Part shown: piece after piece, positions 1-12,456 of the stretch
How the letters are laid out: every line of letters starts with the position of its first letter
How positions within the stretch are numbered: position 1 is the first letter of the stretch
Assembly: GCA_020744225.1 (NCBI GenBank)
Contig: JAGMWG010000022.1
Coordinates: 1 to 64,000, forward strand
DNA length: 64,000 nucleotides
Reading direction: 5' to 3'
Source: Paraphoma chrysanthemicola
Lineage: Eukaryota > Ascomycota > Dothideomycetes > Pleosporales > Phaeosphaeriaceae
Notes under the pieces: generated by a model
Databases searched by the model: none
Told to the model about the DNA's origin: nothing
The model's input: only the letters and a program-made list of their open reading frames with translations
Position numbers and translations under genes: made by a program

Positions 1-1
1 T

Positions 2-241
2 CATGGTGTCGGCGGTACCTCTACAGGCCCCCTGAAGCCTAAGTCACCATATCAATTCGATGATCGACTTCATGAGCGGAGCAAGAACAGTTGGTCGTCG
101 TGGACACAAGCTCGTCTTACCGGTGATCGTCATCTCAGCAAGTTCCAAGCCGCAATTGTTGATGATGCTGACGAGCCTACCATTGGTGAATTCTATCTCC
201 CTGTTAGGGGATATTTCAAAGTTAATTATACCGAAAACTAA
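2..241 (+). CDS. Possible 3' end of a gene cut by the window edge
   Basis: A reading frame is open from the first bases of the window (frame starting at base 2) for 79 codons and ends at TAA 239-241. It has no start inside the window, so any gene would begin to the left. The translated piece is hydrophilic and of mixed composition (it contains SPYQFDDRLHERSKNSWSSW and ends GYFKVNYTEN), which looks more like protein than the surrounding frames. I do not recognise the family. An open frame of this length can occur by chance, so it is a tentative call; it could also be the last exon of a spliced gene. Confidence 0.3.
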   Translation, partial: HGVGGTSTGPLKPKSPYQFDDRLHERSKNSWSSWTQARLTGDRHLSKFQAAIVDDADEPTIGEFYLPVRGYFKVNYTEN

Positions 242-3200
242 CGAGTATTATACAGATTATGATATTAAGAGTGATCAGAGTTGGAAGCCCCGCAAATGAG
301 AATAAACTTATGCAGGGCAAAGTACTGGTTCAAGAACAAAATTCCACGCAGTTGGGTGAGGCTTGAAGTTGGAGACAGAGTAGGCGTTTCTGGGCCATGG
401 CGCCATGATATGCGAGGAGAGCATCACAAAATCAGACCAATGTAGCATGGGCCGCTATAGAGCAAGTTTCGCATCAGAGCCCACGAGATGGTCAGTGTAG
501 CTCGATATACGACAGGCATTGCACAGTAATCACAGCTTTCCACACATGTGCAGTATTCAGGGTCATCTATTCCTACGCTGATGCCGTCTGTGTGTGTCCC
601 GGTCTACTAACACGTAAGGATAGCGCAGCTTCAGGTTTGCGGCGCGTGTATACTTGTCCCTGATAGCATGCTCTAAACTTTTGTCCTGAGTGACACTATC
701 TATGGCGTATTCCATCGTGGGATGCTGCATATGTGGACCTAAGCTTGATCTAAGCCAGTTGCTCAGCGAAGTCTGACTGGCGGCTGCTCACCGGGACGGT
801 TCTGTGTTAGAAGGTAGAAAGCACAACGTCCATGTCGAAATCAGGCAGAGAATGTCTTGCTCCCGAGACGAGGCTCTGTATAGACTCATAGTATTTCTCA
901 GACGTGTGGAGAAGGACAGGCTACATGTTCCCATGGGTCTCGATAGGAATCCACGTCGAGTTATCTTTTCGAAATGACTGTGACGGCGCTACGAGGTGGA
1001 AAGAGGTGCTCGAGTTGCAAGGCTCTTGTTCAAGACGGTCATGGCTCCGCATTGACTGCCGGTGTTCACATCAACCCCAGCATCTCATCAATCATATGAA
1101 ACGGAGTGGATGATGCTACACGACACAAGTCTTGTGCCACGAAAATAGTTGTCCTTCTCCTATCCTACTAGGAATGATGCCTGGTGATATAGTCGTGCGT
1201 CCGATACGATTCGCGGCATTTAAAGCTTCAACTTGATCGACGCGTCGTTGTCTTTCGCTTTGCCCAAATGATGTCTAAGACGAGCCAAGAGAGTAGTCGA
1301 CGACCTTGAGAGTCGGAGTCTCTGGCTTTTGTGTGGATGCGATCGAGTTATGTCCCAATTCGCTCTTCCATCCACGATACTCTGCCTCGCGTATATTTAT
1401 GCCTCCTGTGAAAGCACACTTCATGGTATCGTGCCCTGCGATTGGCTCATCATCCATTCGGAAGTTTCGTCGATGAGTTCTCGATGCGCTCGCAGCTGAC
1501 TCTGTGAGGGAAGGAACTGAGTAGACAGCAAAGTGTATATACTGTGTCGAACGTAGTACTTCGTCAGGGCTATGGCGTCTCCGAGGTGTTCGTCGCTGAT
1601 GTCGAAGCCGGTGTCAGCACAAGCTGAAATTATGGGTATTGTTATCTTACACACGAGTAGATATGCACAGGTGAGCTGTTTGGATTATTTGGACTGACTG
1701 GTATGCTCTTGAAGACAACGTAGACGATTATGACAGGAAGTGCCCCATGTCAAAGAGCTGTTGAACCAGACCCCGTCTTGGGAGCATATCATGATGATAT
1801 CGAGCAACGAGCAGAATGCTACTGGAAGAACCGTACACTTGCTTCAAAGGGACTTGAGCGGCAGGTCTTGGGCCATGCCAGATGTTTAGATCGTTGTCGG
1901 ATCATGAAGCTGGTAGCTGCAGCCGACAAAACACAGGAATCGTCAGGTCCGACCTTAGAGCTGCCAAGCGAATGTAGCAGATTGTATCGTGTTCCATAAA
2001 TAATGATTAAGCCCTCACACTACTAATTCGCAACGGCCTTTTTGTAAAGTCTATCGTGAGGTCGCACTTAAACTGCGGGACGCTGATATGCGAAACTCAT
2101 TAAAACGAGGATGATCCGCGCCATGTGTGTACCTCAACTATTCGCAGTGAAGCTTCTGGGCGATCAGGAGCTTCCAGTGGTAAGATCTGAAACCAGGATC
2201 CTTCCTCCGTCAGAGTCGCAGAGGAATTGCCAGGTCTGCTTACAATACTATGCTTGCGAATCAAGTTTTCCGATCGGACATTCAAAGCAAGAAGGCGAAA
2301 CCGAGCATGTGCCCAAGCGAACGGCATCTGCAAGAATGGGCTGATGTCCTCGATTCCAGCGTCTCGCAACCAATGCCTTTGCTACGCGTGATAAGCCCGA
2401 ACTGATTCCACCATACACATCTGCTACGTACCCCTGCGTGGAATCTCTCCGTGACAGCAGTGCAGTAGCTCACTACGTTCGTTGCAAATAGATTGACCCT
2501 GGTCAAATAGTCTACTCGTTCTGCTTTCAGGAGGAAGCTGCGTAATCGTCGACTCAAAAGCAAGTTAGTCGAGTGAGGAATCCCTGCAAACGTTTCTCCG
2601 CGACCAGGAAGATCCCGTCGTTGAATGGACAACTCATCCACATTCCCCACACTGTGCCGTCCACGCTTCACTCTTGAAGTCTAGAGCTGATCGTTGAGTG
2701 ATTGCGCCTAGTCCGCCTTAGTATATGCCGATCTTGGGTAGCATTGTGCTATCGGCAAAGTGCTGCGACCATGGCAAGTAGAAATGGCCTGATGCAAAGG
2801 GAGGTAATGACTTCCGACCTTCACGAAGTAATGAGAAAGTATATCGAAAGCTTATTCGAGTTCGGTGGTGACTTAAATGTGACGATATCTGATGGGCTGG
2901 TCATGTCCGAATCATATTGGCTACTTCTTCGGGCAGGTTGGGCCACTGGACCGAACCACTCCCTCGAATAGTGCAAGATATTGTGGTGGCCACGTCGATC
3001 ATGGTGTGGCAAAGACTTCACAGCTTGCTTGTACAATAAGAGTTCAATTCTCCTCGTTCGAAGGACTACTTCATGATCTAATCATGAATACCACGAGTTT
3101 CCATGAAAAGTACGTCACAACATGCTCATGCTGCGAGCAGTCCAAGGACTACCACACGTAGATTAAGAAGTCGGAATGCCGTCATAATTAAACACTCCCG

Positions 3201-6200
3201 CCTGAAGACTTGCAAATGATCCGCCGTTGGCGTGCTGCACAATCTCACAATGAAACATGGTCAGCCAAGCGGGGCACTCGAACGGCTTGTCGAGGTCGAC
3301 GACATGCTTGCGAGGCTTGTGCTTTGGACTTCGATCGGGGCAGCTGTCAATGTGTTCTACATCTTTCCTTCCTGAAACACGAGTTTGAGAAGCTTCTCGA
3401 ACGAGTGCCAACGTTTCGTGTAACTTCCGGTACAACTAGATCCCGGCATCGGCACTCCAAGGTGTGTCGCATATTTCTGCAACATCATCGTGCGCGACCA
3501 AGTTACGCTGTTCAGCGCTGGTCCTGCGCACCATAGCTAACCTAAATCTCGAAAGTATCGTGACATTGTATCCAAGACCGCTCCTCCGACGCATTCTACG
3601 ACTCCGAGCCTTAACAAGACCAGTCCAGAAAGGAGCGTGACACGAAGCTCATGCTGCATGAACCAGTGTGTGTATGTCTTGAAGAGAACAGCGAAAGTGC
3701 GTCGCCGCGATGCAAGGAGAGATAGGTGACACTTCGTTGTGGATGCTCGCACACCACGACGATCGTGTGCGCCTACAAATTTGCACTACCGCATTTGGCC
3801 ATTTGGCCTGGTTCGAGGATAAACGCTTCCAGAAAGCCGTGGTCCTTCCAGCATCACGATTACAAAACCCGGCTACCCTCATCTGCGACATAATCTTCCT
3901 AGCGGATGAATCAGATCGTGGTACGGATCCAGAGTAGCATCCGCTGTGCCGTAGATTTCTGAATCGCGTTGAGCCTCATAATGGTCATGCGACCTGAAGG
4001 CACTGGTGTGTATGTATCGTAGGGCTGCATTCTAGAAAGGCGCTAGAAGGCACTAACATCGTGAAACACGCGCAGGGATCAGTCGAGTGCTTCAACACGA
4101 GCGCGCCCAGACGATGGAGTGGTCTCAGCTCGGAAGCAATGAGCTGTACAGCAATGCTGCATACTGACTACTATGAGCGTTGAATGCCACTTATGCAGAC
4201 GGTCAATTTCCGCGAGAGGCCTGAATTCATGCGTTGCGCAGCTGCAAGGTCAGTGCGTCACGCTCATGCAAGAAGGTGCCACCCAGCAACTTGCGAGGTG
4301 AAGTCGTGCTAGAGGAGAATCTGCTCGCCCGGCGCATGGCGGTGTTGAAGGAAAACACTTCGGAGAAGAGAGGGGGGACTAGGAAATATTCGGGAGAGCT
4401 GATGGTATCGCCCGGAGCATGCAAGATCTTGAATAGGGGCCCACAAACCAGTGTTCGCTCAGGCGCAATCCTTGTGCATGTGCTGGCATTGGACCTCGAT
4501 AAATGGTTCCCCATGCACTCAGGATGAGATCGAGGGGTTGACGTTGGCGTTCCGTGTTGATTTGGTTGACAGTGTGCAATTGAGGAGATGAGACGAATAA
4601 TCAAACGCTTGGCTGCACGGGGTCGCGACGGCAGGAAATGTGGAAGATTCCGAAATTTCGATCTAATCCAGATGCCCATGAGATGTCGCAAACATGAAGC
4701 CGTGTCTTCCATGCTGCAGATAGTCATGCTTCGGACGATGGCATAACGTCGAGGAGAAGTAGTCTACAAACCCAGTAGCATGTATGCAAAGCCCAAGCTA
4801 GTGTGCTGTGTACGAAGCGACTCCTCACTTTTGTGTTGCGAAGATCTGATTGGCTTTGTTGACTTTTCCGAATGCTAGTGATCCCTGTTTTGACTGCCTC
4901 TTCTTTTCTCGGCAGGCTTTGCGTAAAAAGCGAGCGCCCACACAGTAAGTGGTGTAATGTGTATAAGCGCAGACAGGCTTGATCTCCGAGGCAGTTCGGC
5001 GAAATGATTGAGCATATGGACGGGTGCGCAAGTTTAGTGACTTCAAGAAGTTACTAGTGCGATTGAGGATTACTTGGACTGAGCAACGAGGAGTCTGGGC
5101 CTGGAAGGGTAAGGAGCCGAGGCGAGCATCATCGTATCGTTGCAAGCTGCTGCAGAGCATCGGCGTTCCCAGCGGCCTGACATCATGGTTGAAGCATCTC
5201 AGATGAGCACTGCAGACATCAGCCCATGTCAGAATCCTTCCGTCAATAGTCCGCTCGAATCAGAATCACGATCGCGCCTGCTCGTGACAGGGTTTGGGCG
5301 GGAGACTGGCCTGACCTTGTCACAAATCTCTCGGTATTGCTAGGGATGACACGGTTCAGCGACCAGACGCTAAACGGCCGGCAGAAGGTCGCCCCCCGGT
5401 GCACCCAATGAGAACTGACTCAGTGCCTGTCAAAATGCCGCTTATGCAGTAACGTTTGAAAGGTGATAGCTCGGCTAGCAGGTGCAGGGATTTCAAAGCA
5501 AAGCTCGAAGCGGTTCAAGTCTCTTATGGTCAAGATCGCGAAACATGTGGCGCTGTCACAACCTGCAAATGCGATCGAGGCCTTTATCCTTGTGCCGTGT
5601 TCGGAACTTGCCCTCCGCACGTTAATTCACGTGCTGTCGCTATTCCGAGCTGAAGTCGTCCAATCAATTTGAAGCGACTTGGGGTGTTCGTGTTCGCAGG
5701 TCCAAAGAGGCTTTGACCCTCAAGGGAGGCGGGAAGCAAGGTCGAGGGGCCATGTGGTGATCGTCGAACGTGGTCATTGATTTGCGACCATCATGGCATG
5801 CTGAGTCGAAGCACATTTGATGAATGGACTTTAAAATGTTGATAGAATGTTCACCACCTCAACCATGTAGAGAGCTAGCTGGTATGCTCGCTTGCGATGT
5901 AACCTTCTCATTGTGAGCCTTGTTGCGGAACCACTGTGTCGTGACCTGAGTTTGTTTAACAGGCTCCTGTGCCGATCGCGCCCCGGTCAGTTCAGCCGAA
6001 GACGAAAATACTCCGGCAGATGAAGCACTCGCGCTGATTCGCCGCTCGACATTATGGTCGTGTAGGGGAGAAAGTCTATCCGCAAAAATTCCCTCCCGCT
6101 GACGCCAGATACTACCGCGGAGAGGAGAGCATTAATCAATGAGGCCCATGTTCTTGATGCGAGATGCGTTCTGCGATATCCAGCGCTAGGAACAGAGTTG

Positions 6201-6800
6201 ACAACACGAGTCGGGATCCTTGCGCCGTAGCGTGCGCTCCACGACCCCCCCTGTGATCGGCCGCCGTTGTTGCTCAGGGCTACATCCCTGCTTCCCGGAG
6301 CAGGCAACGGTCAAGACCAGCGTCGAGTCTGGTGTCTCTGAGCCTGCTCATCACCAATGGGACGACCGCAAGCGATAAGATGGAAGTAGGCTGATGGAAC
6401 CCTGATTGTGAATCAAGCAGAGATGTTTGGAGGGAACGTGCCGGTGGTGTCGCAAATCGGGTAGATGACACTCTTGTAGAACCAATGCATGCTGACTCTT
6501 CCTGTTTGACCACCAGTGGTAATGTCAAGCGTCTGCGAAACGCCGCAGCTGACTAGAGTCAATATGCACGTCGCCGTCAGGTTTCATTTGGACGACGCAT
6601 CGGCTGTGGAAAGCCGGCTTAGGGTTTTGAGCAGGCATCGAGCGGCAAATCAACGTCTGCTGTGCTGACGAGAAGCACATCTGACTGACCATGATCTGTG
6701 CGAATTTTGAATGATTCTGGCGACCTTACCTGCCCCAAAGCCTGGACCTATGCAACGAGAATTGGAAAGGCTCAGAGAGTGACAAAGTGCTCGTGATTAT
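242..6800. other. Gene-poor stretch, no convincing gene
   Basis: Only short ORFs overlapping on both strands occur here, the longest being about 166 codons on the minus strand at 4227-4727. None shows a recognisable domain, signal peptide, plausible intron pattern or protein-like composition. I found no terminal inverted repeats, long tandem repeats or transposase or reverse transcriptase motifs by eye. It may hold decayed sequence too divergent to recognise, non-coding RNA, or simply intergenic DNA. Confidence 0.5.
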
Positions 6801-7896
6801 CGGCGGAAATGGCCAAAGCGCAAACGAGTTAGATAGCTGGCCCCTGTCAAGTAAGTGAGTCACTGTTGTTGGGGAGCGGCAGCGGCAGTGAACAAGTGCT
6901 GTTCATACAAGTGGAACCGTCGGATCGAGGTGTTGTTGAGATAGAGTTGATGGTAGCTCGGTGCCTGAGCTGTTGCCCTTGTCCGGTGAGCCAGCCAGGC
7001 CAGCGAGCTCCCAGGGTGTCTCCACACCCCACTGCGAACGCCTCGCTCGGAATATTACAGATGGCAGGTCCGGGTCCCATGTCCAGATCGCAGACAGGGA
7101 CCGTCGCATTCACAGCATGGGAAGCGCACACTGTCTCTGCCGCATGAAGTTTCTCGAAGACTGCCAGCCACTATGCAGGCGCGAATGCAAACATGAACGG
7201 CCGCGTGTCGCGTTTCAGAATTTGGATTGCAAGTCCGACCGAGCAGCATTCAGAACAAGTTTGGCAGTGTGCAAGCGGGACGGCATTGAGCATTGCCAGC
7301 TTCAAGCCATGAATAGCACCGAAACGAGGGCTCAGGTCGCGTCCGGCGCTGCTGCGGCGGCGACGAGTGGTCACGGTCGCGTAAGCGGCTATTCGTCCGG
7401 GAGATGGATGGGTGTTTTGTTCGACGCGTGAAGTCGCGTCAAGCATAATGCTAATTTAGAGTCGATATAGCCGCACAGGCAGTTGAGTGCAAACATGGGG
7501 CATTTGCCGGGTCGCGCAAGCGATCGCTCAGCAGGGCTGCACCGCTGCAGCGCGGCCCCCAGCATGGTGAGATGCGCCCCTGAGGTTGTGCGCGCTGGCT
7601 GCGATGTTTCCAGGTTTCGGCGCCATGGCTCCGCGATCGTCGAGGCTGGAGGAGCAGCGATCAGCGGCGATGGTCGAGGATGAGGCCCTTGACCCGTCTC
7701 CCGAGTGCCATGGCCGCGACAGTGTGCTCCGCGTGGACAGCCGGCGCTAGGCCGGGTCGGGGGGCGTGCATGTGGTGCAGGCGGGCGTGCTTCGGCCACT
7801 CAGCGCAGGCGACGTTGGGAGCACAAAGAGAGCTGCGAGCGAGCCGTTTTGGGCGTCTTCTCACTGGCCGCGTCAGCCAATGGCGCATGGGACGGT

Positions 7897-7929
7897 GGGC
7901 TGCTGGGCTGGGCTGGGCTGCTGGGCGGG
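7897..7929 (+). other. Putative G-quadruplex motif
   Basis: Six GGG tracts lie at 7897, 7905, 7910, 7915, 7923 and 7927, separated by loops of 1-5 bases (CTGCT, CT, CT, CTGCT, C). This meets the usual G3+N1-7 rule several times over on the plus strand. It lies about 1 kb upstream of the start codon at 8914, on the coding strand, so it might act in the promoter or in a long leader RNA. The match to the rule is seen directly; folding and function are inferred. Confidence 0.5.
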
Positions 7930-8229
7930 CGGCGATGGTGGTGCAACTGCACAACGGTCGCCTAGCGGCCGGGAAAGGACTCGAGTCTGGCGGCGCTGCG
8001 AGAAATGGAACACGGTACATACAGGACATGCAGCATTGCGCGCGCGCAGAGCCTGCAAATGATGGCGTCGTACGCAGTCGAGCAGCTATAGCGGGAGGCT
8101 TGAGGGCGCCGCCATGCCCATGTCCCATGCCCCATGCCCATGTGGATGCCAATGCCCGGGTCGGGGGGCCAGAGAGCAAGAGGCATCGTGCATTTACCCG
8201 ACCAGGAAGGGACGATGACGGCAGCGGCA

Positions 8230-8258
8230 GCAAGAGCAAGAGCAAGAGAGCAAGAGCG
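8230..8258. repeat. AAGAGC-type microsatellite
   Basis: Imperfect tandem copies of a six-base AAGAGC unit follow a short GGCAGC run. It lies in the upstream region of the Q-rich regulator and is probably non-coding. Confidence 0.6.
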
Positions 8259-8530
8259 TCGCGCCGCTAGCAAAACGCTCCTGCCCACTTCGCGTTGCGT
8301 GCAGCTGCCAGAAAGCCCCGCTGCGTCGTCGTCGCGTGCTCCACCAAGCCAGTCTTGCCCACTAACACTACTTACTACTACTGTACTTGCTGGCGAACTG
8401 GTACATGCGCATCACCCAGCGGCTGTCAACCGCCGTCCGTCCTTCACCCTCCTCTGCTGTATTTCAGACGCACGCCCGTCCCGTCCCTCTTTCCCACTCC
8501 GTGTCTGCACCGCGTTGCGCTGCGCTGCCC

Positions 8531-8550
8531 TCTCTCTCTCTCTCTTTCTC
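8531..8550. repeat. TC dinucleotide run
   Basis: A nearly pure TC repeat of about 20 bases sits in the pyrimidine-rich region 360 bp before the start codon at 8914. CT-rich tracts are common near fungal transcription starts. Confidence 0.6.
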
Positions 8551-8913
8551 GTGTGCCCGGCGATCCCTGATCCCGGCGCGCGCGCATCCGCGGACGGCGC
8601 CCAAAACAGCTCCAGGGCCGGCGTGTTGCAGGGAGGTGGCTGGCCGCGGGAGGCGTTAGCTGTTTTACGTTTATTTCACAGCCGTCTCCACTTCGGCGCA
8701 CCCACGGCCTGCCCCTCTGCTGCTACTCGCACTAAAGTTACTCGCAACCCTCTTGGGCTCGCTCTCTCTTCCCTCGCTAGCGTCCCAGTGCCCTCTGCGC
8801 GTGAAATTGCGCAGGCCGCGCTACTGCACCATCACCGCCCACCCTCGTCCCCAGCGCCCGGGCCTTTTGTCCCGGATCCTTCGACCACCACCGCGCCCGC
8901 AATAACAACAATC

Positions 8914-11900
8914 ATGTCGCAGAAGCATGCCCCAGATAGGGCCCGGAAGTATAAGGAAGACCCGGCGCCTGTAGCGTCGCAGAAGATGGTGAGTGCACTC
9001 TGACTTCCCTGTCCTCCATCGACGCCCTCGCCCTCCGCTCGCTTCACCACCTGCGCCATCGCTCCCCCATTGATCGGCCCTTCTGTCTGCACCTTCGACC
9101 GTTGGAGTTTCGAGCACTGCGCGCAAGGCCACCGCCCGCCCAGTCCAACTGCGACCAACTGGCAGCTTCATCCTCGTTGCCTTTGCATGTTGCAGCAGCC
9201 TCTGCACGCCTAAAGTCCACCATTCAGTTACCCCAGCCGCCGCGCCCCTCTGCCTACATGGTATGCCCTTCCCGCCAAGCAGCCCTGCTACCCAAACCCC
9301 CTCCCCTGTCCGGCCCTGTCGCACCTCATGTCGCTTTCCTTGTCTGCGAGATTCCAGTCCGCCGCCTCTTTGTCACCCAGAGCCCAGCAGCGGGATCCCT
9401 GCCAACCACACTGGCCTCCGCTCCCACCGCTGGTCCGCCCTCTGTGTTGTCAACGTTGCGACATGGCGCGCTGCTTTCTTTAGTCGCGTCTTTCCTTCTT
9501 CTATAAACAATCCCTACCGTCCTGTCGCTTTCCAGACCCTGCCCTCGCCTGCACGTTGTTGCAGCTGTTGCCCGTCCTAGACCCTAGGCGAATCACAACC
9601 CGCCGCCCCGCACTCCCACCATCCAAAGCTTCACTCTTTTCTATTCCCTGCCCCGATCATCCACCATCGTTGTACTCGCCACCCAGGCTTACCTTTATAC
9701 AATTGTTACGCGTACAGCGTTGCTGACATTGCTTGTTTTCCCAGCATCACCCCCACCCATCGCAGGGCTTGCCACCGCCAAATCACCACCCGGTCCACCA
9801 CCCTAGACCTGGAGTACTGCACCACACCCAACACCCACACCATCAACACCAGCACCAGCACCAGCAGCACCCCGATTCTCCACACCAGTCGGCTCCAGCT
9901 CAAAGCCCAGCACAGGCGCACTACCCTTCACCCCATCCTTCCAACCAGCAAGGACCACCACCCCATCAGTCGCCCTACATCCAGCAAATCCAAGGGCCTC
10001 CACCGCCACAGCAACAGCAGCAGCAACAGCAAGAAGTTCCCTACTACTCGGCGCACCCCAGCCCTTATAGCACAAACAGTGCACCAAGCAACTACTCATC
10101 ATCAGGTAAGCCCAATGTTTACTCTATCTGTCCACGCGCGTTAGTCAAACAAACATGACTGGCGCGCCTGCGTAGCGCGGGGTCAACCGGCGGTTTCCCA
10201 GTCTTCACACTGGAAGTAATTGTGCGAGCAAGTCTGACGTGCAACAGAAACGCCTGAGCTCATGGCGGCCGCGACCATGAATCGCACGGGATTTCCCCCA
10301 ATCTCATACCACACGCCTCAGTCTAATTCTCCAGCATCTGTCCAGTCTCCACAGCACGATCAACATGGAAGGCCAATCTACGGTCAGCCACCTAGCCAGA
10401 TGCCTCCATCCATGTATTACACTCCATACGCGTCCCAAACAGTGCCGCAACAGTCGCCTTATCCTCAACATCCTTCATCAGCACCGCAGCAACCAATGGC
10501 CTCAAACTCCCTGCTCATGTCACATCAACAAAGCCAGCAAATGCAACATCCCCATCAGCCGCACCCCCACACCCCAGGAATGACTGGAAGCCCGAAATCG
10601 CGAATGTCGCAGACTCCTCTCCAAAGGCCTCCGTCAGGTTTAGGTCCTCCTCAAGCTCCCCCACAAGGACCCCCAGTCGGTGCTCCTAACATGCACGCTG
10701 GGCCGCCGGGAGGGCCCAACGTCAATCCAAATGCTGCGCCTGGTCCTATTCCCGCAACAACTCCGTTGGTGGTACGACAAGATCAGAACGGTGTGCAGTG
10801 GATTGCCTTCGAGTACTCACGCGACCGAGTGAAGATGGAGTACACCATTCGGTGCGACGTGGAGTCGATCAACGTCGATGAGCTTCCGCAAGATTTCAAA
10901 ACGGAGAACTGCGTCTATCCTCGCGCGTGTTGTGCAAAGGACCAGTACAAAGGCAACCGACTGCACTACGAGACTGAGTGCAACACAGTTGGCTGGGCGT
11001 TGGCACAACTCAATCCCTGCTTGCGGGGCAAGCGAGGCCTAATTCAACGCGCAGTGGACAGTTGGCGAAACAGCAATCAAGACCCCCGACTCAGGAGCCG
11101 ACGCGTACGGAGAATGGCAAAGATGACCACCCGAAAGGCGCAGTCGTCTACACACGGCAACCACTTGGCTGGGCCAGGTGGACCGGGCGCGCCAGGGGTC
11201 CCTAATTCAGCCGGATTAGCAGCACCACCTCGACAACCAAATATGGGCATGGGAGGGCCACAGATGCACCATCATCATGACCATCCTGGAGGGCCTCAAG
11301 GAGGAGCGGATGACGTTAGCGGTATGTTTCACCAGATGTGATGCGATGGCCGCAATTGTGTTGGACGTTTAAATGATACCTTTGTCGTTTTCGCACATTT
11401 TTGCACATACATGTATATTACACACTCCTTGATGTAATACCCCTCGATACCACTGCCCACGCATATCTGCATATCCACCACTCCCATAGCACCTCCTGCA
11501 CATGTTTGTTTTGGCGGCGAGCGGAAACACGTGGAGATTTATTGAACGTGGAAGCTGATTCTCTTCATTTATAGCTAGTGACTATGGTGAATCGCACACT
11601 CACCATCACCAAGCGCCCAACGGGCAGCAGTCGCCATCCGACGTGCGGCAAACGCAAAATTTTTATCCAACCTTCCCCTCAAGCGATTCGGTGGCAGGTA
11701 CCAGTGGCATGCCACCTATTCACGACGGTCTCAATCATCCCCCTCCCCCATCACATGCGGCGGGTGTGCCAGTCTCGAAGCAGCAAGAGCAGGATGAGGA
11801 GGAACGCAAGTTGGCCATGTTCGGTGACCTACCTGAATCAAAGCGCCGCAAGTTCATCCTAGTAGACGATGCGCAGCGTGGCACACGGGTCCGCGTTCGA

Positions 11901-12456
11901 GTCACTCTTGACACGGTCAAAATGGAAGAGATGCCAGACTCCTACCGCAAGTCTAACTCAGTCTTTCCCAGGAGCTACTTCGCAATGCAAATGACCTCAC
12001 CTCCGGCAAGTCCACGTGGTAGTAAGGTGTTCAGCGACGAGCCCGATAGCGAAACGGACCCTAGCTATCCCTTGGCTGGTTCTCAGAACGTGCCAGTACC
12101 GACTCTTGATGGTGAAGCTCGCGTGCCGAAGCCTCGCCTCACCCGCGTGAAGCGCTCGAAGGAGATCACACTCAACGATCTTGGGTATCGCATGAGTTGG
12201 AGTCAGAGCCGTGTCTTTGCAGGGAGGACATTGTTCCTGCAGAAGTCTCGTAAGCGTCCGTGTAACCCAGCGACGGTGACGTAGCTAACCTTTCTCTACA
12301 GTTGATGCTTACCGCAACAAGATGCGAAGCAGTATGATGGGCCAAGGGCAAGACGTGACCCAAGTTGCGCCCCATTTCGAAACCCGCGTAGGGAAGCGGC
12401 GGTGGAACGAAAGAATCGAGAGAAACAAGAAGATGAGGCGCGAGGGCTCTCCTTAA
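8914..12456 (+). CDS. Q-rich putative transcriptional regulator with DUF8032-like core (Medusa-like candidate)
   Basis: Five exons fit: 8914-8988, 9745-10105, 10248-11321, 11575-12249 and 12302-12456, giving 779 residues. All four introns are GT-AG, and the first has a TGCTGAC branch site near 9720. The start is the ATG at 8914 (A at -3); an upstream in-frame ATG exists. The N-terminal third is rich in His, Gln and Pro, with a seven-plus Gln run near 10010. The conserved core follows (10770-11130), with Cys-containing CVYPRACCAKDQYKGNRLHY and a basic segment, DPRLRSRRVRRMAKM. A second conserved block (about 11800-12250) starts LPESKRRKFILVDD. The core matches what I remember as DUF8032. The Q-rich architecture and long leader recall Medusa/Acr1/Ren1 conidiation regulators, but that name is a guess. 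Intron 3 retention would end the protein at TGA 11339-11341. Confidence 0.75.
9838..9870 (+). repeat. CAN trinucleotide repeat in coding exon
   Basis: Runs of CAC, CAA and CAG codons encode a His/Gln-rich tract in exon 2 of the Q-rich regulator. Together with the CAG/CAA run near 10005-10030 it forms low-complexity activation-domain-like sequence that is likely to vary in length between strains. Confidence 0.6.

Larger units (their letters stand above)
6801..8913 (+). other. GC-rich upstream region and probable long 5' leader of the Q-rich regulator
   Basis: Long ORFs lie on both strands at 7661-8290, but they are mutual shadows in GC-rich DNA. The stretch just before the start codon at 8914 is pyrimidine-rich and low in complexity: an AAGAGC-type repeat (8230-8258), a TC run (8531-8550) and many CCT/CCC tracts. 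This is typical of promoters and long 5' leaders of fungal developmental regulators. Several ATGs precede 8914, including one at 8134 in the same frame as the start, so upstream ORFs or an N-terminally extended form are possible. Confidence 0.45.

Noticed and set aside
4227..4727. A 166-codon minus-strand ORF in the gene-poor left part
   Set aside because: No motif, no start context and no homology that I recognise; the plus strand is also open over part of it.
7661..8290. Overlapping ORFs of about 190 codons on both strands
   Set aside because: Composition is Arg/Ala/Pro/Cys-rich as expected from GC-rich DNA, the two strands mirror each other, and no domain is visible.
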